Shown here one piece after another: positions 44,250-52,379 of a DNA stretch of 64,000 nucleotides. Made by a program: the position numbers and the translations under genes. Within the stretch, counting starts at the first letter, position 1. Each line of letters opens with the position of its first letter. The notes beneath the pieces are model-generated. The model was not told where the DNA came from, made no database searches, and worked only from the letters and a program-made list of their open reading frames with translations. This DNA is from Leptospiraceae bacterium (lineage in GTDB: Bacteria > Spirochaetota > Leptospiria > Leptospirales > Leptospiraceae), in NCBI GenBank assembly GCA_016711485.1, contig JADJSX010000006.1, positions 420,001-484,000 on the forward strand, written 5' to 3'.

Positions 44250-44467
44250 TGAAATACGATGAATTTACCAAACGAATTAGAGTAAAAATTAAGCAATTGC
44301 GACTATCGCAAGGATTAACGCAAGAAGATATGGATGAAGGCGAATATGCAATATCCTACAGAACAATCCAAGATATAGAAGCAGGGAAAGCTGATCCGTC
44401 TTTACGTTCTTTGTATAAAATTGCCGGTAGATTAAAAGTGAAACCAAGAGAATTGTTGGACATTTGA
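44249..44467 (+). CDS. XRE-type HTH regulator (72 aa)
   Basis: From the ATG at 44249 the protein is 72 residues: 'RIRVKIKQLRLSQGLTQEDMDE' and 'ISYRTIQDIEAGKADPSLRSLYKIAGRLKVKPRELL' make a complete five-helix Cro/CI fold with nothing else. An upstream extension of the frame to 44150 crosses both operator palindromes and is unlikely to be coding. It probably represses its own gene and possibly the divergent lipoprotein gene. Confidence 0.85.
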   Translation: MKYDEFTKRIRVKIKQLRLSQGLTQEDMDEGEYAISYRTIQDIEAGKADPSLRSLYKIAGRLKVKPRELLDI

Positions 44468-44559
44468 GTTTCAAAAAACCAAAAGCCGACGCCGTCATGC
44501 TCACCATTAGATGCACCCATCCCACTCCAGCGTGGTAACGTTGGCAAGTTTCGCGTAAT

Positions 44560-44778
44560 ATGAATTACACTGAAGAATACCAAAAATTCTTAAAGCTATT
44601 CCGAAAAGCAAGGAAAGACGCAAAGCTCACTCAAATACAAGTAGAAGCAATTCTTGCTCAGCCGCAGTCGTATATTTCCAAATGTGAATCTGATGAGAAA
44701 AAAATTAATGTTATTGAGCTCCATCGGTTTGCAAAGATTTATAAGAAGTCGATTGATTTTTTTCTAAAGGGAGTTTAA
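44560..44778 (+). CDS. Second XRE-type HTH regulator (72 aa)
   Basis: 'FLKLFRKARKDAKLTQIQVEAILAQPQSYISKCESDEKKINVIELHRFAKIYKKSIDFFL' is a complete Cro/CI HTH domain. The same length as the XRE protein 93 bp upstream, but with a different sequence. It lies beside the AAA/DUF4143 gene, which converges on it. The target is unknown. Confidence 0.85.
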   Translation: MNYTEEYQKFLKLFRKARKDAKLTQIQVEAILAQPQSYISKCESDEKKINVIELHRFAKIYKKSIDFFLKGV

Positions 44779-44812
44779 CTTTTGCTTCGATTGCTATCAA
44801 GCTATAGAAAAA

Positions 44813-45967
44813 TCATTCGTCTAGTTGACCTAAGTCTTTTTCTGAATTAATTCTTAGAAATTTTTCTATATTACTTTGATTTATTAAAAGATAGGGACAA
44901 TTAATTCCACGTTCTTTTAGAGTTTGTGGCGAAAGCATTTTTTTACTACGACCACTTTTTACTTCAAACGCCCACTGAGGAACACCGCGCTTGCAAAGAA
45001 TAAAATCAATTTCCTTTCCATTTTCATTCCAATACTGAAGTTCGTATTCATATTTCCCAAAGGTGATATTTAAAAGATGTGAGCCGACCAAATTTTCAAA
45101 TGTAAAATTTTTAAGACGTTCTTCTTTTATCGAAACATCTACTAAAGCAGGATTCGGTATGATCCATTTCGGAATACTTTTTTTAGTTCGATGCATCGCT
45201 TGTGAATATTTATAAATAGGAACAATCACAAATGCCATTCTTAAAAGTTCCGCATAATTAACAATAGTCGCTGAATTACCTTTTCCTTGCAGTGCCCCAA
45301 GTATTTTCTCAAAACTAACCATTTGCGCTGGTAGTCGAGATATATACCAAAATAGCTGACGCAAAAGTGCAGGTTTATCAACGGAGTGTAAAGATAGAAT
45401 ATCTCGCCCCAGTGTAGTTTCGATAATACTGTTTTGAAGATAATCATTTGCTCTCTCTTCATCATCCTTGAGTGAATATATTTTAGGATACCCACCCCAA
45501 TAAACATAATCATATAAACTTGTTTGAAAAACTTTTTCTACTTCGCCAAAAGTCCAGTGTGGAAAATGATTTAATTCGAAACGCCCCGTTAGACTTTCTG
45601 ATAATCCTTTTTCTAAAAGCAATGCCGAAGAACCAAGTATCCAGCAATTTTGTTTTCCGCCCGTTCGAATACGTTCATCCCATATTTTTTTTATAACCTC
45701 AGACCATCGTGGAATTTTTTGAACCTCGTCAAAAATAATTACTCCATCCTCTGGTAATTTCTTCTTTGCCTTTTCCCATTCTATTAAAATTAAATCAGCG
45801 GTTGGAGATGTCGGCAAGTCCGCCGTTACATAATGAGTTTGTCCATCTTTTGCTAGATTTAGTATCGCAGTCGTTTTACCAACTTGGCGAGGACCGATGA
45901 TAACTTGGATCAAATCCTCTGAATTTTGCCAATGTTTGATGAGATTTTGTGGGAATAAGCGTGTCAT
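44813..45967 (-). CDS. AAA ATPase with DUF4143 domain
   Basis: The protein has 384 residues. Walker A in 'IIGPRQVGKTTAILNLA', Walker B in 'GVIIFDEVQKIPRWSEVIKKIWDE', sensor region 'CWILGSSALLLEKGLSESLTGRFELNHFPHWTF', and a C-terminal DUF4143 part ending 'EYELQYWNENGKEIDFILCKRGVPQWAFEVKSGRSK', which has the D-x-n-ExK layout of a restriction-endonuclease-like fold. This family is common, often in mobile or accessory regions; its biochemical role is not settled. Confidence 0.9.
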   Translation of the reverse strand: MTRLFPQNLIKHWQNSEDLIQVIIGPRQVGKTTAILNLAKDGQTHYVTADLPTSPTADLILIEWEKAKKKLPEDGVIIFDEVQKIPRWSEVIKKIWDERIRTGGKQNCWILGSSALLLEKGLSESLTGRFELNHFPHWTFGEVEKVFQTSLYDYVYWGGYPKIYSLKDDEERANDYLQNSIIETTLGRDILSLHSVDKPALLRQLFWYISRLPAQMVSFEKILGALQGKGNSATIVNYAELLRMAFVIVPIYKYSQAMHRTKKSIPKWIIPNPALVDVSIKEERLKNFTFENLVGSHLLNITFGKYEYELQYWNENGKEIDFILCKRGVPQWAFEVKSGRSKKMLSPQTLKERGINCPYLLINQSNIEKFLRINSEKDLGQLDE

Positions 45968-46135
45968 AGAGTCAATAAAATCAGGCTATTATAGTGGTGT
46001 CAAGATTATTCGAGGTATAGCTCGGATATTAGGAAATTGACTGAAACCTAAACTATTCTTTAACACAAATAAACGAAAGCATTTTTCTTTGTTATGACAT
46101 TTATCACCATAAGAACCGTTCTAAAATAAATACAT

Positions 46136-46149
46136 TTGATATACATCAA
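46136..46149 (+). promoter_or_regulatory. FNR/DNR-type box upstream of nos operon
   Basis: TTGAT-ATAC-ATCAA exactly matches the TTGAT-N4-ATCAA consensus, centred 58 bp before the ATG of the c-type cytochrome gene that opens the nos operon. It is the only such box in the 233-bp gap after the AAA/DUF4143 gene, and probably the site of activation by the Crp/Fnr regulator at 39246-39869. Confidence 0.8.
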
Positions 46150-46200
46150 TTACTTCTTCCTTGAAGGTTGGTAAAGTTGAGGAAAATAAGGAGCTAAATT

Positions 46201-46644
46201 ATGAAATTCATTCCATCATTTACAATCTTGATCCTAATAATCCTTTTACCACTTGCGTCTTGCAAAAAGGAAGGGGAAGGAACTGAGTCCGGAAATAACA
46301 GTCCTTCTGCTGATAGTAAAGGAATTGGTCCGATTACAAAAGTCGACTTAGGAGATATTGATCAAGCAAAAGCGGCTAAAGGCAAACAACATTTTGAGAC
46401 CAAATGTAGTGCTTGTCATAAATTTGAAGAAAAAGTGGTAGGACCCCCACTTGCTGGTGTAACCCAAAGAAGAACCCCTGAATGGATTATGAATATGATT
46501 TTAAATCCAGTTGAAATGACTCAGAAAGATCCAGCTGCCATTGAATTGTATGAAACATACCTTGTTCAAATGACTTATCAAAATGTCACACAAGATGAAA
46601 CAAGGGAAATATTGGAATACTTTAGACAGATGGATAAAAAATAA
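46201..46644 (+). CDS. c-type cytochrome lipoprotein of nos operon
   Basis: The protein has 147 residues. The signal 'FTILILIILLPLASC' has a perfect lipobox (LASC). A single heme site 'CSACH' sits in 'HFETKCSACHKFEEKVVGPPLAGV', with an axial Met likely in 'NPVEMTQKDP' or 'YLVQMTYQNV'. It would pass electrons to NosZ at the outer face of the inner membrane. A TAAGGAGC ribosome site precedes the ATG. It is the first gene of the operon, 12 bp before nosZ. Confidence 0.9.
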   Translation: MKFIPSFTILILIILLPLASCKKEGEGTESGNNSPSADSKGIGPITKVDLGDIDQAKAAKGKQHFETKCSACHKFEEKVVGPPLAGVTQRRTPEWIMNMILNPVEMTQKDPAAIELYETYLVQMTYQNVTQDETREILEYFRQMDKK

Positions 46645-46656
46645 GAGGAGATTTAT

Positions 46657-48564
46657 ATGAATAAATTAGGGAAAATAATATTCCTACTTTCTCTCGTGGC
46701 AATTATTGTTAGTTGCGGAAAGAAACAAGGACAAGCAGTGTTAGCGTCTAACGCGGCACAAAAGGTATATGTTGCACCCGGTGAAAAAGATGAAGTGTAT
46801 GCATTTATGTCCGGTGGTTTTAATGGACAGATTGGTGTATATGGAATTCCATCTGCGCGACTATTTAAAATTATCCCTGTATTCTCCCTTTTTCAAGAGA
46901 ATAGCTATGGATCGGATGAAGAAACAAAAGATATGCTTTTGACTTCTAAGGGATATGTTACTTGGGATGATTCGCATCATCCGGAACTTTCTTTAACAAA
47001 CGGAAACCATGACGGCAGATGGTTATTTATCAACGGAAATAATACACCTCGTATTGCAAGAATTGATTTAACCACTTTTGAAACAAAAGAAATTATTGAA
47101 ATTCCAAACACTGCGGGTAATCACGCTTCTCCGTTCTTAACAGAAAATACAGAGTATGCAATGTCAGCTACACGTTTTTCGATTCCTATTCCACAAAGAG
47201 ATATTGCAATCGAAGAAATGGGAAAAGGTAAGTTTAATGGCTCAATTTCTATGATTAAAATTGATCCGAAAGATGGAAAGATGAGTGTAGAATTACAGAT
47301 GTTAGCTCCTGCATTTAGTTATGATTTAAGTAGATGTGGAAAAGGTCCTTCACATGATTGGTGTTTTTTTAGCACATACAATACAGAACAAGCATTTCAG
47401 ATGATCGAAGTAGGTGCTTCTAAAAATGACAAAGACTATGTGATGGCATTTAACTGGGTGAAAGCAAAAGCTTGTAAGGATGCTGGAAAAGCAAAAGATT
47501 TTACAGGTGTGTATTATCACAACTATATGCCTGAAAATGCTCCTGCAATCGCAGAAAGAATGTCCGGTGTAAAATTACTCGATCCAAAAGATTGTCCTGG
47601 AGTAGCTTACTTTTTACCAACTCCTAAAAGTCCGCACGGAGCAGACGTAGATCCAACGGGAGAATATATTGCCGCAGGTGGAAAACTAGCTTCTGTTGTA
47701 GCAGTTCACTCTTATTCTAAATTAATCAAAGCAATTGAAGATAAAGCGAATTTTACAGGAGAAGTAATGGGAATTCCGATTCTAAAATACGAATCAACTT
47801 TAGCAGGAGAAGTTAAAAAAATATGTCTTGGACCACTTCATACAGAATTTGATAACAATGGTTTTGCTTATACTTCTTGTTTCGTAAGCTCTGAAGTTGC
47901 AAAATGGGATGTGAAAACAAGGGAAGTTGTACAACGTATGCCAGCGTATTATAGCATTGGACATTTAAGTGTAGTAGGTGGGGATAATAAAAAACCTTAC
48001 GGCAAATACTTAATTGCCTTAAATAAAATTACGAAAGATAGATATTTACCTGTTGGAATGGAATTGGCTCAAAGTGCACAGCTCTATGATATTTCAGGAA
48101 GCACTGCTGAACTTTTATCTGACTTTCCTACAGTGGGTGAACCACATTATGCGCAGATGATTCCAGCGAGTATGTTGAAAGACAAAACCAAAAGAATTTA
48201 TCCGCTCGAAGAAAACAAACACCCTTATGGAATTAAATCTGAAAAAGAAGCTAGAGTTGAAAAAAATGGAAACCAAGTTCATGTTTACATGACTTCTATT
48301 CGCTCTCATTTCAAACCGGATAAAGTAGAAGTGAAAAAAGGTGATATGGTTTACTTCCATGTTACAAATCTTGAACAAGATTACGATGTTCCACACGGAT
48401 TTGCAGTGAATGGATCTACTCAACCAAACTTACTCATCATGCCAGGACAAACAAAAACACAAAAGTGGGAAGCAAAAGAAGTGGGTGTATTTCCTTTCTA
48501 TTGCACTGACTTCTGTTCTGCTCTTCACCAAGAGATGCAGCAGTATATAAGGGTTAGCCCATAA
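46657..48564 (+). CDS. nosZ: Nitrous oxide reductase, clade II (Sec-dependent, lipoprotein)
   Basis: The protein has 635 residues. Instead of a Tat signal it has 'IIFLLSLVAIIVSCGKK', a Sec lipoprotein signal, the mark of clade II NosZ. The seven-bladed propeller with CuZ ligands is seen in 'WDDSHHPELSLTNGNHDGRW' and 'SPHGADVDPTGEY'; the C-terminal cupredoxin carries the CuA site 'YCTDFCSALHQEMQQY' (C-x3-C-x3-H-x2-M). It reduces N2O to N2 in the periplasm. It is followed directly by the NosB-like gene. Confidence 0.97.
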   Translation: MNKLGKIIFLLSLVAIIVSCGKKQGQAVLASNAAQKVYVAPGEKDEVYAFMSGGFNGQIGVYGIPSARLFKIIPVFSLFQENSYGSDEETKDMLLTSKGYVTWDDSHHPELSLTNGNHDGRWLFINGNNTPRIARIDLTTFETKEIIEIPNTAGNHASPFLTENTEYAMSATRFSIPIPQRDIAIEEMGKGKFNGSISMIKIDPKDGKMSVELQMLAPAFSYDLSRCGKGPSHDWCFFSTYNTEQAFQMIEVGASKNDKDYVMAFNWVKAKACKDAGKAKDFTGVYYHNYMPENAPAIAERMSGVKLLDPKDCPGVAYFLPTPKSPHGADVDPTGEYIAAGGKLASVVAVHSYSKLIKAIEDKANFTGEVMGIPILKYESTLAGEVKKICLGPLHTEFDNNGFAYTSCFVSSEVAKWDVKTREVVQRMPAYYSIGHLSVVGGDNKKPYGKYLIALNKITKDRYLPVGMELAQSAQLYDISGSTAELLSDFPTVGEPHYAQMIPASMLKDKTKRIYPLEENKHPYGIKSEKEARVEKNGNQVHVYMTSIRSHFKPDKVEVKKGDMVYFHVTNLEQDYDVPHGFAVNGSTQPNLLIMPGQTKTQKWEAKEVGVFPFYCTDFCSALHQEMQQYIRVSP

Positions 48565-48566
48565 TT

Positions 48567-49172
48567 ATGTGGACTAAAAAATTAACAAATCTAAATAGGT
48601 GGCTAGTTTTACTAGCCGCCGTATTTATGGTGACTGTTTACTTTTTACCAATGTGGTATATATCGCTTGAAGCTCCCCAATATCCAGAGGGCTTAAGCAT
48701 GTATATCTGGATCAATAAAGTAACAGGCGGAACTCCGTATGATTTACAAAATATCAATTTGCTAAATCATTACGTTGGTATGAAAGAGATTGTATCTAGT
48801 TCAATTCCTGAGCTTTTGTTTATGCCTTATGTATTGCTCTATATGATAGTTGGAGCAGTGGTTACTTATATTATGCCGCGACTTTATATGATTGGACTTG
48901 GGATTGTGAATCTCACCCTTGTTGCCATTGCTGGTCTTGCTGATTTTTGGAGATGGGAATACAATTACGGACACGAATTAAATCCAGAAGCCGCGATCAT
49001 TGTTCCAGGAATGTCATACCAACCACCCCTACTTGGGTGTACGCAGATGCTAAACATCAATGCTTGTAGTTTGCCGAGTGCAGGTGCGATCCTTCTATTT
49101 GTTGCAGTCGCAATCTTAGTTTACATAATTTGGGCAGAGAGAAAAGTCTATTTAGAAACCAAAGGAGTTTAA
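48567..49172 (+). CDS. nosB: NosB-like integral membrane protein
   Basis: The protein has 201 residues with four to five membrane helices (about 10-30, 84-104, 106-126, 172-192). It lies between nosZ and nosL-type genes, the position of nosB in clade II nos clusters, and 'FWRWEYNYGHELNPEAAI' and 'PPLLGCTQMLNINACSLP' fit what is known of that family. Its role is thought to be in electron supply or NosZ maturation. Only 2 bp separate it from nosZ. Confidence 0.75.
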   Translation: MWTKKLTNLNRWLVLLAAVFMVTVYFLPMWYISLEAPQYPEGLSMYIWINKVTGGTPYDLQNINLLNHYVGMKEIVSSSIPELLFMPYVLLYMIVGAVVTYIMPRLYMIGLGIVNLTLVAIAGLADFWRWEYNYGHELNPEAAIIVPGMSYQPPLLGCTQMLNINACSLPSAGAILLFVAVAILVYIIWAERKVYLETKGV

Positions 49173-49173
49173 T

Positions 49174-49611
49174 ATGAACAGAAAAAAGTTTATCCAAGCA
49201 GCGGCAGTTGTAGCGCCAATTCTGTATTCTGCTAAAATATCAGCTCAAGATGTAAAACCAACTTCGTCTGTAAAAACAGGTGGCAAGTATGGAGCACTGA
49301 TTGATAACGCAAGTGATTGTATCAAGAAGGGGGAACTCTGTATTAGCCACTGTATTGATATGATGGCAGGTGGCGATAAGAGTATGGGACCTTGTTCCAA
49401 AACCGTCAGGGACATGCTAACGATGTGTGAGACTCTTGTGAAATTAGCAACGAGTAATTCCGAGTTCACTAAGAAACATGCAACACTCTGTCTGGATGTT
49501 TGTAAAAAATGTGAAGATGAATGTCGCAAACACCCAAAACATAAAGTTTGTATGAATTGTGCTGAAAGTTGCAAAGAATGTATGGAAGATATTAAAAAAA
49601 TTCTAGGTTAG
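49174..49611 (+). CDS. Csp-like four-helix-bundle copper protein
   Basis: The protein has 145 residues with an export signal (MNRKKFIQAAAVVAPILYSA). The mature part has 14 cysteines, mostly spaced i,i+3/i+4 along helices: 'CIKKGELCISHCIDM', 'CSKTVRDMLTMCETL', 'CLDVCKKCEDECRKHPKHKVC', 'CAESCKEC'. This is the pattern of the DUF326/Csp four-helix bundles that store many Cu(I) ions in their core. Placed between nosB and nosL it could buffer copper for the CuA and CuZ sites of NosZ. Confidence 0.88.
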   Translation: MNRKKFIQAAAVVAPILYSAKISAQDVKPTSSVKTGGKYGALIDNASDCIKKGELCISHCIDMMAGGDKSMGPCSKTVRDMLTMCETLVKLATSNSEFTKKHATLCLDVCKKCEDECRKHPKHKVCMNCAESCKECMEDIKKILG

Positions 49612-49615
49612 GAAT

Positions 49616-50173
49616 ATGAAAAGAAGATTGGAGTTGTTACGAAATTGTCACCCTGAGGCTCTCGAAAGATTACTCTATTCAATAAAGTCATGGATTCGAC
49701 AGGCTCACCATGACACTGTTATTATCAGTCTATTCCTATTCTTCTTTCTCATAAGCTGTGGTGGTAAACTTCCAGAAGAAATAACCCTAGGCGAACACAA
49801 ATGCGAATTTTGTAAAATGGGAGTGGTAAATCCAAATTACCACTCCCAAGTATTAACGAAGAAAGGAAGACGTTATCACTTTGATTCGATTGAGTGTATG
49901 TTTTCTTTTTGGAACAGTAACATAGAAAAAGTGGATAAAGTTTGGGTCAAAGATTATCTACATCCAAAGGATTGGATTGAAATTCAAAATGCTAAATTTC
50001 TAAGAGCGGATAAACTTCCTTCCCCTATGGCGGCTAACCTTTCTTCTTATAAATCCGCAAAAGACGCAGAGGATAATCGTCTGTTATACGGTGGAGTTCT
50101 CATGACACAAGAACAAGTAATGAATTACGTCAAAACGAATTGGGAAAAGGAACTATCGGGAAAAGGAAAATGA
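49616..50173 (+). CDS. nosL: NosL copper chaperone lipoprotein, with repeat-derived N-terminus
   Basis: The protein has 185 residues. The NosL core is clear: 'GEHKCEFCKMGVVNPNYHSQVLTKKGRRYHFDSIECMFSF' with the Cu(I)-binding CxxC-M and 'ADKLPSPMAANLSSYKSAKDAE'. The lipobox (LFFFLISC) lies unusually late, at about residue 50, because residues 11-34 are encoded by a dispersed repeat (49646-49715). The start ATG has a TTAGG ribosome site. NosL delivers copper for CuZ assembly. Its last 4 nt overlap the ATG at 50170 in front of nosD. Confidence 0.92.
   Translation: MKRRLELLRNCHPEALERLLYSIKSWIRQAHHDTVIISLFLFFFLISCGGKLPEEITLGEHKCEFCKMGVVNPNYHSQVLTKKGRRYHFDSIECMFSFWNSNIEKVDKVWVKDYLHPKDWIEIQNAKFLRADKLPSPMAANLSSYKSAKDAEDNRLLYGGVLMTQEQVMNYVKTNWEKELSGKGK
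49646..49715 (+). repeat. TGTCACCCTGAG-type palindromic repeat within nosL
   Basis: Starts TGTCACCCTGAGGCTCTCGA and ends GACAGGCTCACCATGACA. It is a shortened form of the repeat at 50221-50314, with the TGTCA/TGACA ends forming an inverted repeat. It encodes part of the N-terminal extension of NosL in frame. Confidence 0.8.
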
Positions 50174-51666
50174 AAAATGAAGAATGCGAAATTAGGAATG
50201 TTTATAAAAAGGCTATTGACTGTCACCCTGAGCCTGTCGAAGGGCGACTTTACTTTATAAAGCCATGGTTTCGACATATTCGACAGCCTCAGTGCAGGCT
50301 TGCTCACCATGACATTTATTTCAATTTCGCATTTATTCTAATATACCCTTTGCCAAAAGTAATTACTCAATTTGTAAAAAATTGGGTATTCCCAAACGCC
50401 AAAAATATAATTCAATTTAAAACGAGTAGGTATTTACTTTTGGCGTTTGGTATATTAACTTTCTTTTCTTTCATTACCCTAAACGCCAATACCCTCACAG
50501 TTTGTGAAACGTGTAATTATAAAACAATCCAAACCGCAATCACTGCGGCTAATACGAATGATACGATAGAAGTAAAAAAAGGGATTTACAAAGAAAGCCC
50601 AATTCTCATAACAAAATCAATTAATCTGAAAGGAATTGAAAATCCTACTCTCGATGGAGATAATAAAGAGCATGTTGTAGATATTGGTTCTGACAATGTA
50701 ATTATAGATGGATTTAGAATTATCAATAGTGGAGTTAGCGATATACGAGAGTTTGCCGGTATACATGCTGAGAATGTTAAAGGTTGTGAGTTAAAAAATA
50801 ACACTTTAGAAAACAATACATACGGATTTTATTTTGCAAAAGTAACAGATTGTATCGTTGAAAATAATAGTTCGATTGGTAACGCAAAAGACGAAATATC
50901 CGGTGGGAACGGGATTCATCTTTGGTCTAGCAATCATTTTAAAATCATAAAAAACCAAATGAGTAAACATAGAGATGGAATTTATTTCGAATTTTCAACC
51001 GAACTTTTAATCGAGGAAAATGAAAGTTTTAATAGTATTCGTTATGGAATGCATTTTATGTTTGCGAGTAATAATAAATTCTTTAAAAATCATTTTTACG
51101 ACAACTCCACTGGGGTCGCGGTAATGTTTTCCAAAAACATAGAAGTAAAATACAATCTATTTGAGAGAAGTAGATTTGGTAGTTCTTATGGACTTTTAGT
51201 GAAGGATATTACAGATAGTGAATTTACAAATAATACTTTTCAAGATAATACGATTGGAATTGCATCAGATAATTCTACTCGAAATAAATTTATCTCAAAT
51301 CAGATTTTGCGAAATGGTTGGGCTTTTAATATGATGGGAAATTGTGAATTAAATGAAATTAGAGAAAATAATTTTATTGGAAATGTTTTTGATTTATCTA
51401 CCAATACTAGAGATAATCTAAATATTTACGAAAAGAATTTTTGGGATGCCTACAAGGGTTTTGACTTAGATAGGAACGGAATAGGGGATAAACCATATTT
51501 GCCTGTTAGATTTTTTAGTTACTGGGTTAATATCTATCCGTTTTTAATGGTACTATTTCAATCTCCTGTAATTGAATTTTTGGAGATAGCTGAAAGAGCT
51601 TTTCCCATAATGACACCGGTTGATTTAAAAGATCCATATCCCAATATGAAGAAGTTTCCATTATGA
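50170..51666 (+). CDS. nosD: NosD, periplasmic beta-helix copper-insertion protein
   Basis: The mature part is about 400 residues of right-handed beta-helix: 'IDGFRIINSGVSD', 'GIHLWSSNHFKIIKNQM', 'YGMHFMFASNNKFFKNHFYDN', 'GIASDNSTRNKFISNQIL', ending 'DLDRNGIGDKPY'. NosD works with NosF/NosY in maturing the NosZ copper site. The start is uncertain: the ATG at 50170 is coupled to nosL (ATGA overlap), but the next 90 codons cross two repeats (50221-50314, 50341-50455). A TTG at 50440 inside the second repeat, after AGTAGG, would place the signal sequence (LAFGILTFFSFITLNA) at the N-terminus. The 3' end overlaps nosF by 4 nt. Confidence 0.9.
   Translation: MKNEECEIRNVYKKAIDCHPEPVEGRLYFIKPWFRHIRQPQCRLAHHDIYFNFAFILIYPLPKVITQFVKNWVFPNAKNIIQFKTSRYLLLAFGILTFFSFITLNANTLTVCETCNYKTIQTAITAANTNDTIEVKKGIYKESPILITKSINLKGIENPTLDGDNKEHVVDIGSDNVIIDGFRIINSGVSDIREFAGIHAENVKGCELKNNTLENNTYGFYFAKVTDCIVENNSSIGNAKDEISGGNGIHLWSSNHFKIIKNQMSKHRDGIYFEFSTELLIEENESFNSIRYGMHFMFASNNKFFKNHFYDNSTGVAVMFSKNIEVKYNLFERSRFGSSYGLLVKDITDSEFTNNTFQDNTIGIASDNSTRNKFISNQILRNGWAFNMMGNCELNEIRENNFIGNVFDLSTNTRDNLNIYEKNFWDAYKGFDLDRNGIGDKPYLPVRFFSYWVNIYPFLMVLFQSPVIEFLEIAERAFPIMTPVDLKDPYPNMKKFPL
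50221..50314 (+). repeat. TGTCACCCTGAG-type palindromic repeat upstream of nosD
   Basis: Begins TGTCACCCTGAGCCTGTCGA and ends GCTTGCTCACCATGACA. It contains the inverted pair CCTGTCGAA / TTCGACA and the outer pair TGTCA / TGACA. It is related to the copy within nosL 570 bp earlier. It is open in the nosD frame. Confidence 0.8.
50341..50455. repeat. Family 1 inverted-repeat element, copy C, at nosD start
   Basis: Nearly the exact reverse complement of copy A at 5172-5284: left end ATATACCCTTTGCCAAAAGT, right end TTTACTTTTGGCGTTTGGTA. It is open in the nosD frame, and its last bases encode the beginning of the hydrophobic signal segment. Confidence 0.88.
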
Positions 51667-52379
51667 TTCAAATCCAAAATTTATCAAAAACATATCGAAA
51701 AAATACTGTGATCCGCAACTTGAATTTAGAAATCCAAGAGGGAGTTATAACAGCCTTAGTTGGTCCGAATGGATCTGGAAAAACTACTTTATTAAAATGT
51801 ATATTAGGACTTACATTTCCAAGTAAAGAATCAAAATTATTACTCGCAGGCATTGAATATTTAAAACAAGATGCGATTCAAGAAATTGGATATATGCCGC
51901 AAACTCCCCTGTTTCCCTTGAACTTGAAGGTGAAGGAAATTTTAGAAATTCTAGAAACACTCGAAAAAAAAGAACAAGTATTCAAATACAAATTAGTAGA
52001 AGAGCTTGAAATTACAAAGTTTGAAAACAAATACTTTGGAGAGTTATCCGGCGGAATGAAGCAAAAAGTAAATATCCTCCAATGCTTTAGCTCCGAAAAG
52101 AAATTTTACATCATCGATGAACCAACAGCAAGCCTTGATCCGCATATTTCTTTTTACTTAAAAAATTTACTAAAAGAGCGCAAAACAATGGGTAGCTCCA
52201 TATTATTTACATCGCATATCATGTCAGAAGTAGATGAAATTGCTGATAGAGTAGTTGTTTTGGTAGAAGGAAAATTAATTTTACATGAGACACCAAAAGA
52301 AATTCTAGATAAAAGCAAAGCTTCCAACATGGAAGAAGCACTTCGCTCTTTTTGGATGAAGGAAGGCAAACATGCGTAA
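51663..52379 (+). CDS. nosF: NosF, ABC transporter ATP-binding protein
   Basis: The protein has 238 residues. Walker A 'GPNGSGKTTLLKC', Q-loop 'GYMPQTP', signature 'LSGGMKQKVNILQ', Walker B 'KKFYIIDEPTASLD' and switch His 'LFTSHIM' are all intact. With NosY it forms the ABC unit that acts with NosD in building the NosZ copper centre. Its ends overlap nosD (4 nt) and nosY (8 nt). Confidence 0.95.
   Translation: MIQIQNLSKTYRKNTVIRNLNLEIQEGVITALVGPNGSGKTTLLKCILGLTFPSKESKLLLAGIEYLKQDAIQEIGYMPQTPLFPLNLKVKEILEILETLEKKEQVFKYKLVEELEITKFENKYFGELSGGMKQKVNILQCFSSEKKFYIIDEPTASLDPHISFYLKNLLKERKTMGSSILFTSHIMSEVDEIADRVVVLVEGKLILHETPKEILDKSKASNMEEALRSFWMKEGKHA

Noticed and set aside
44289..44583. Two overlapping minus-strand frames across the XRE genes
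   Set aside because: They are antisense to clear HTH proteins and lack ribosome sites.
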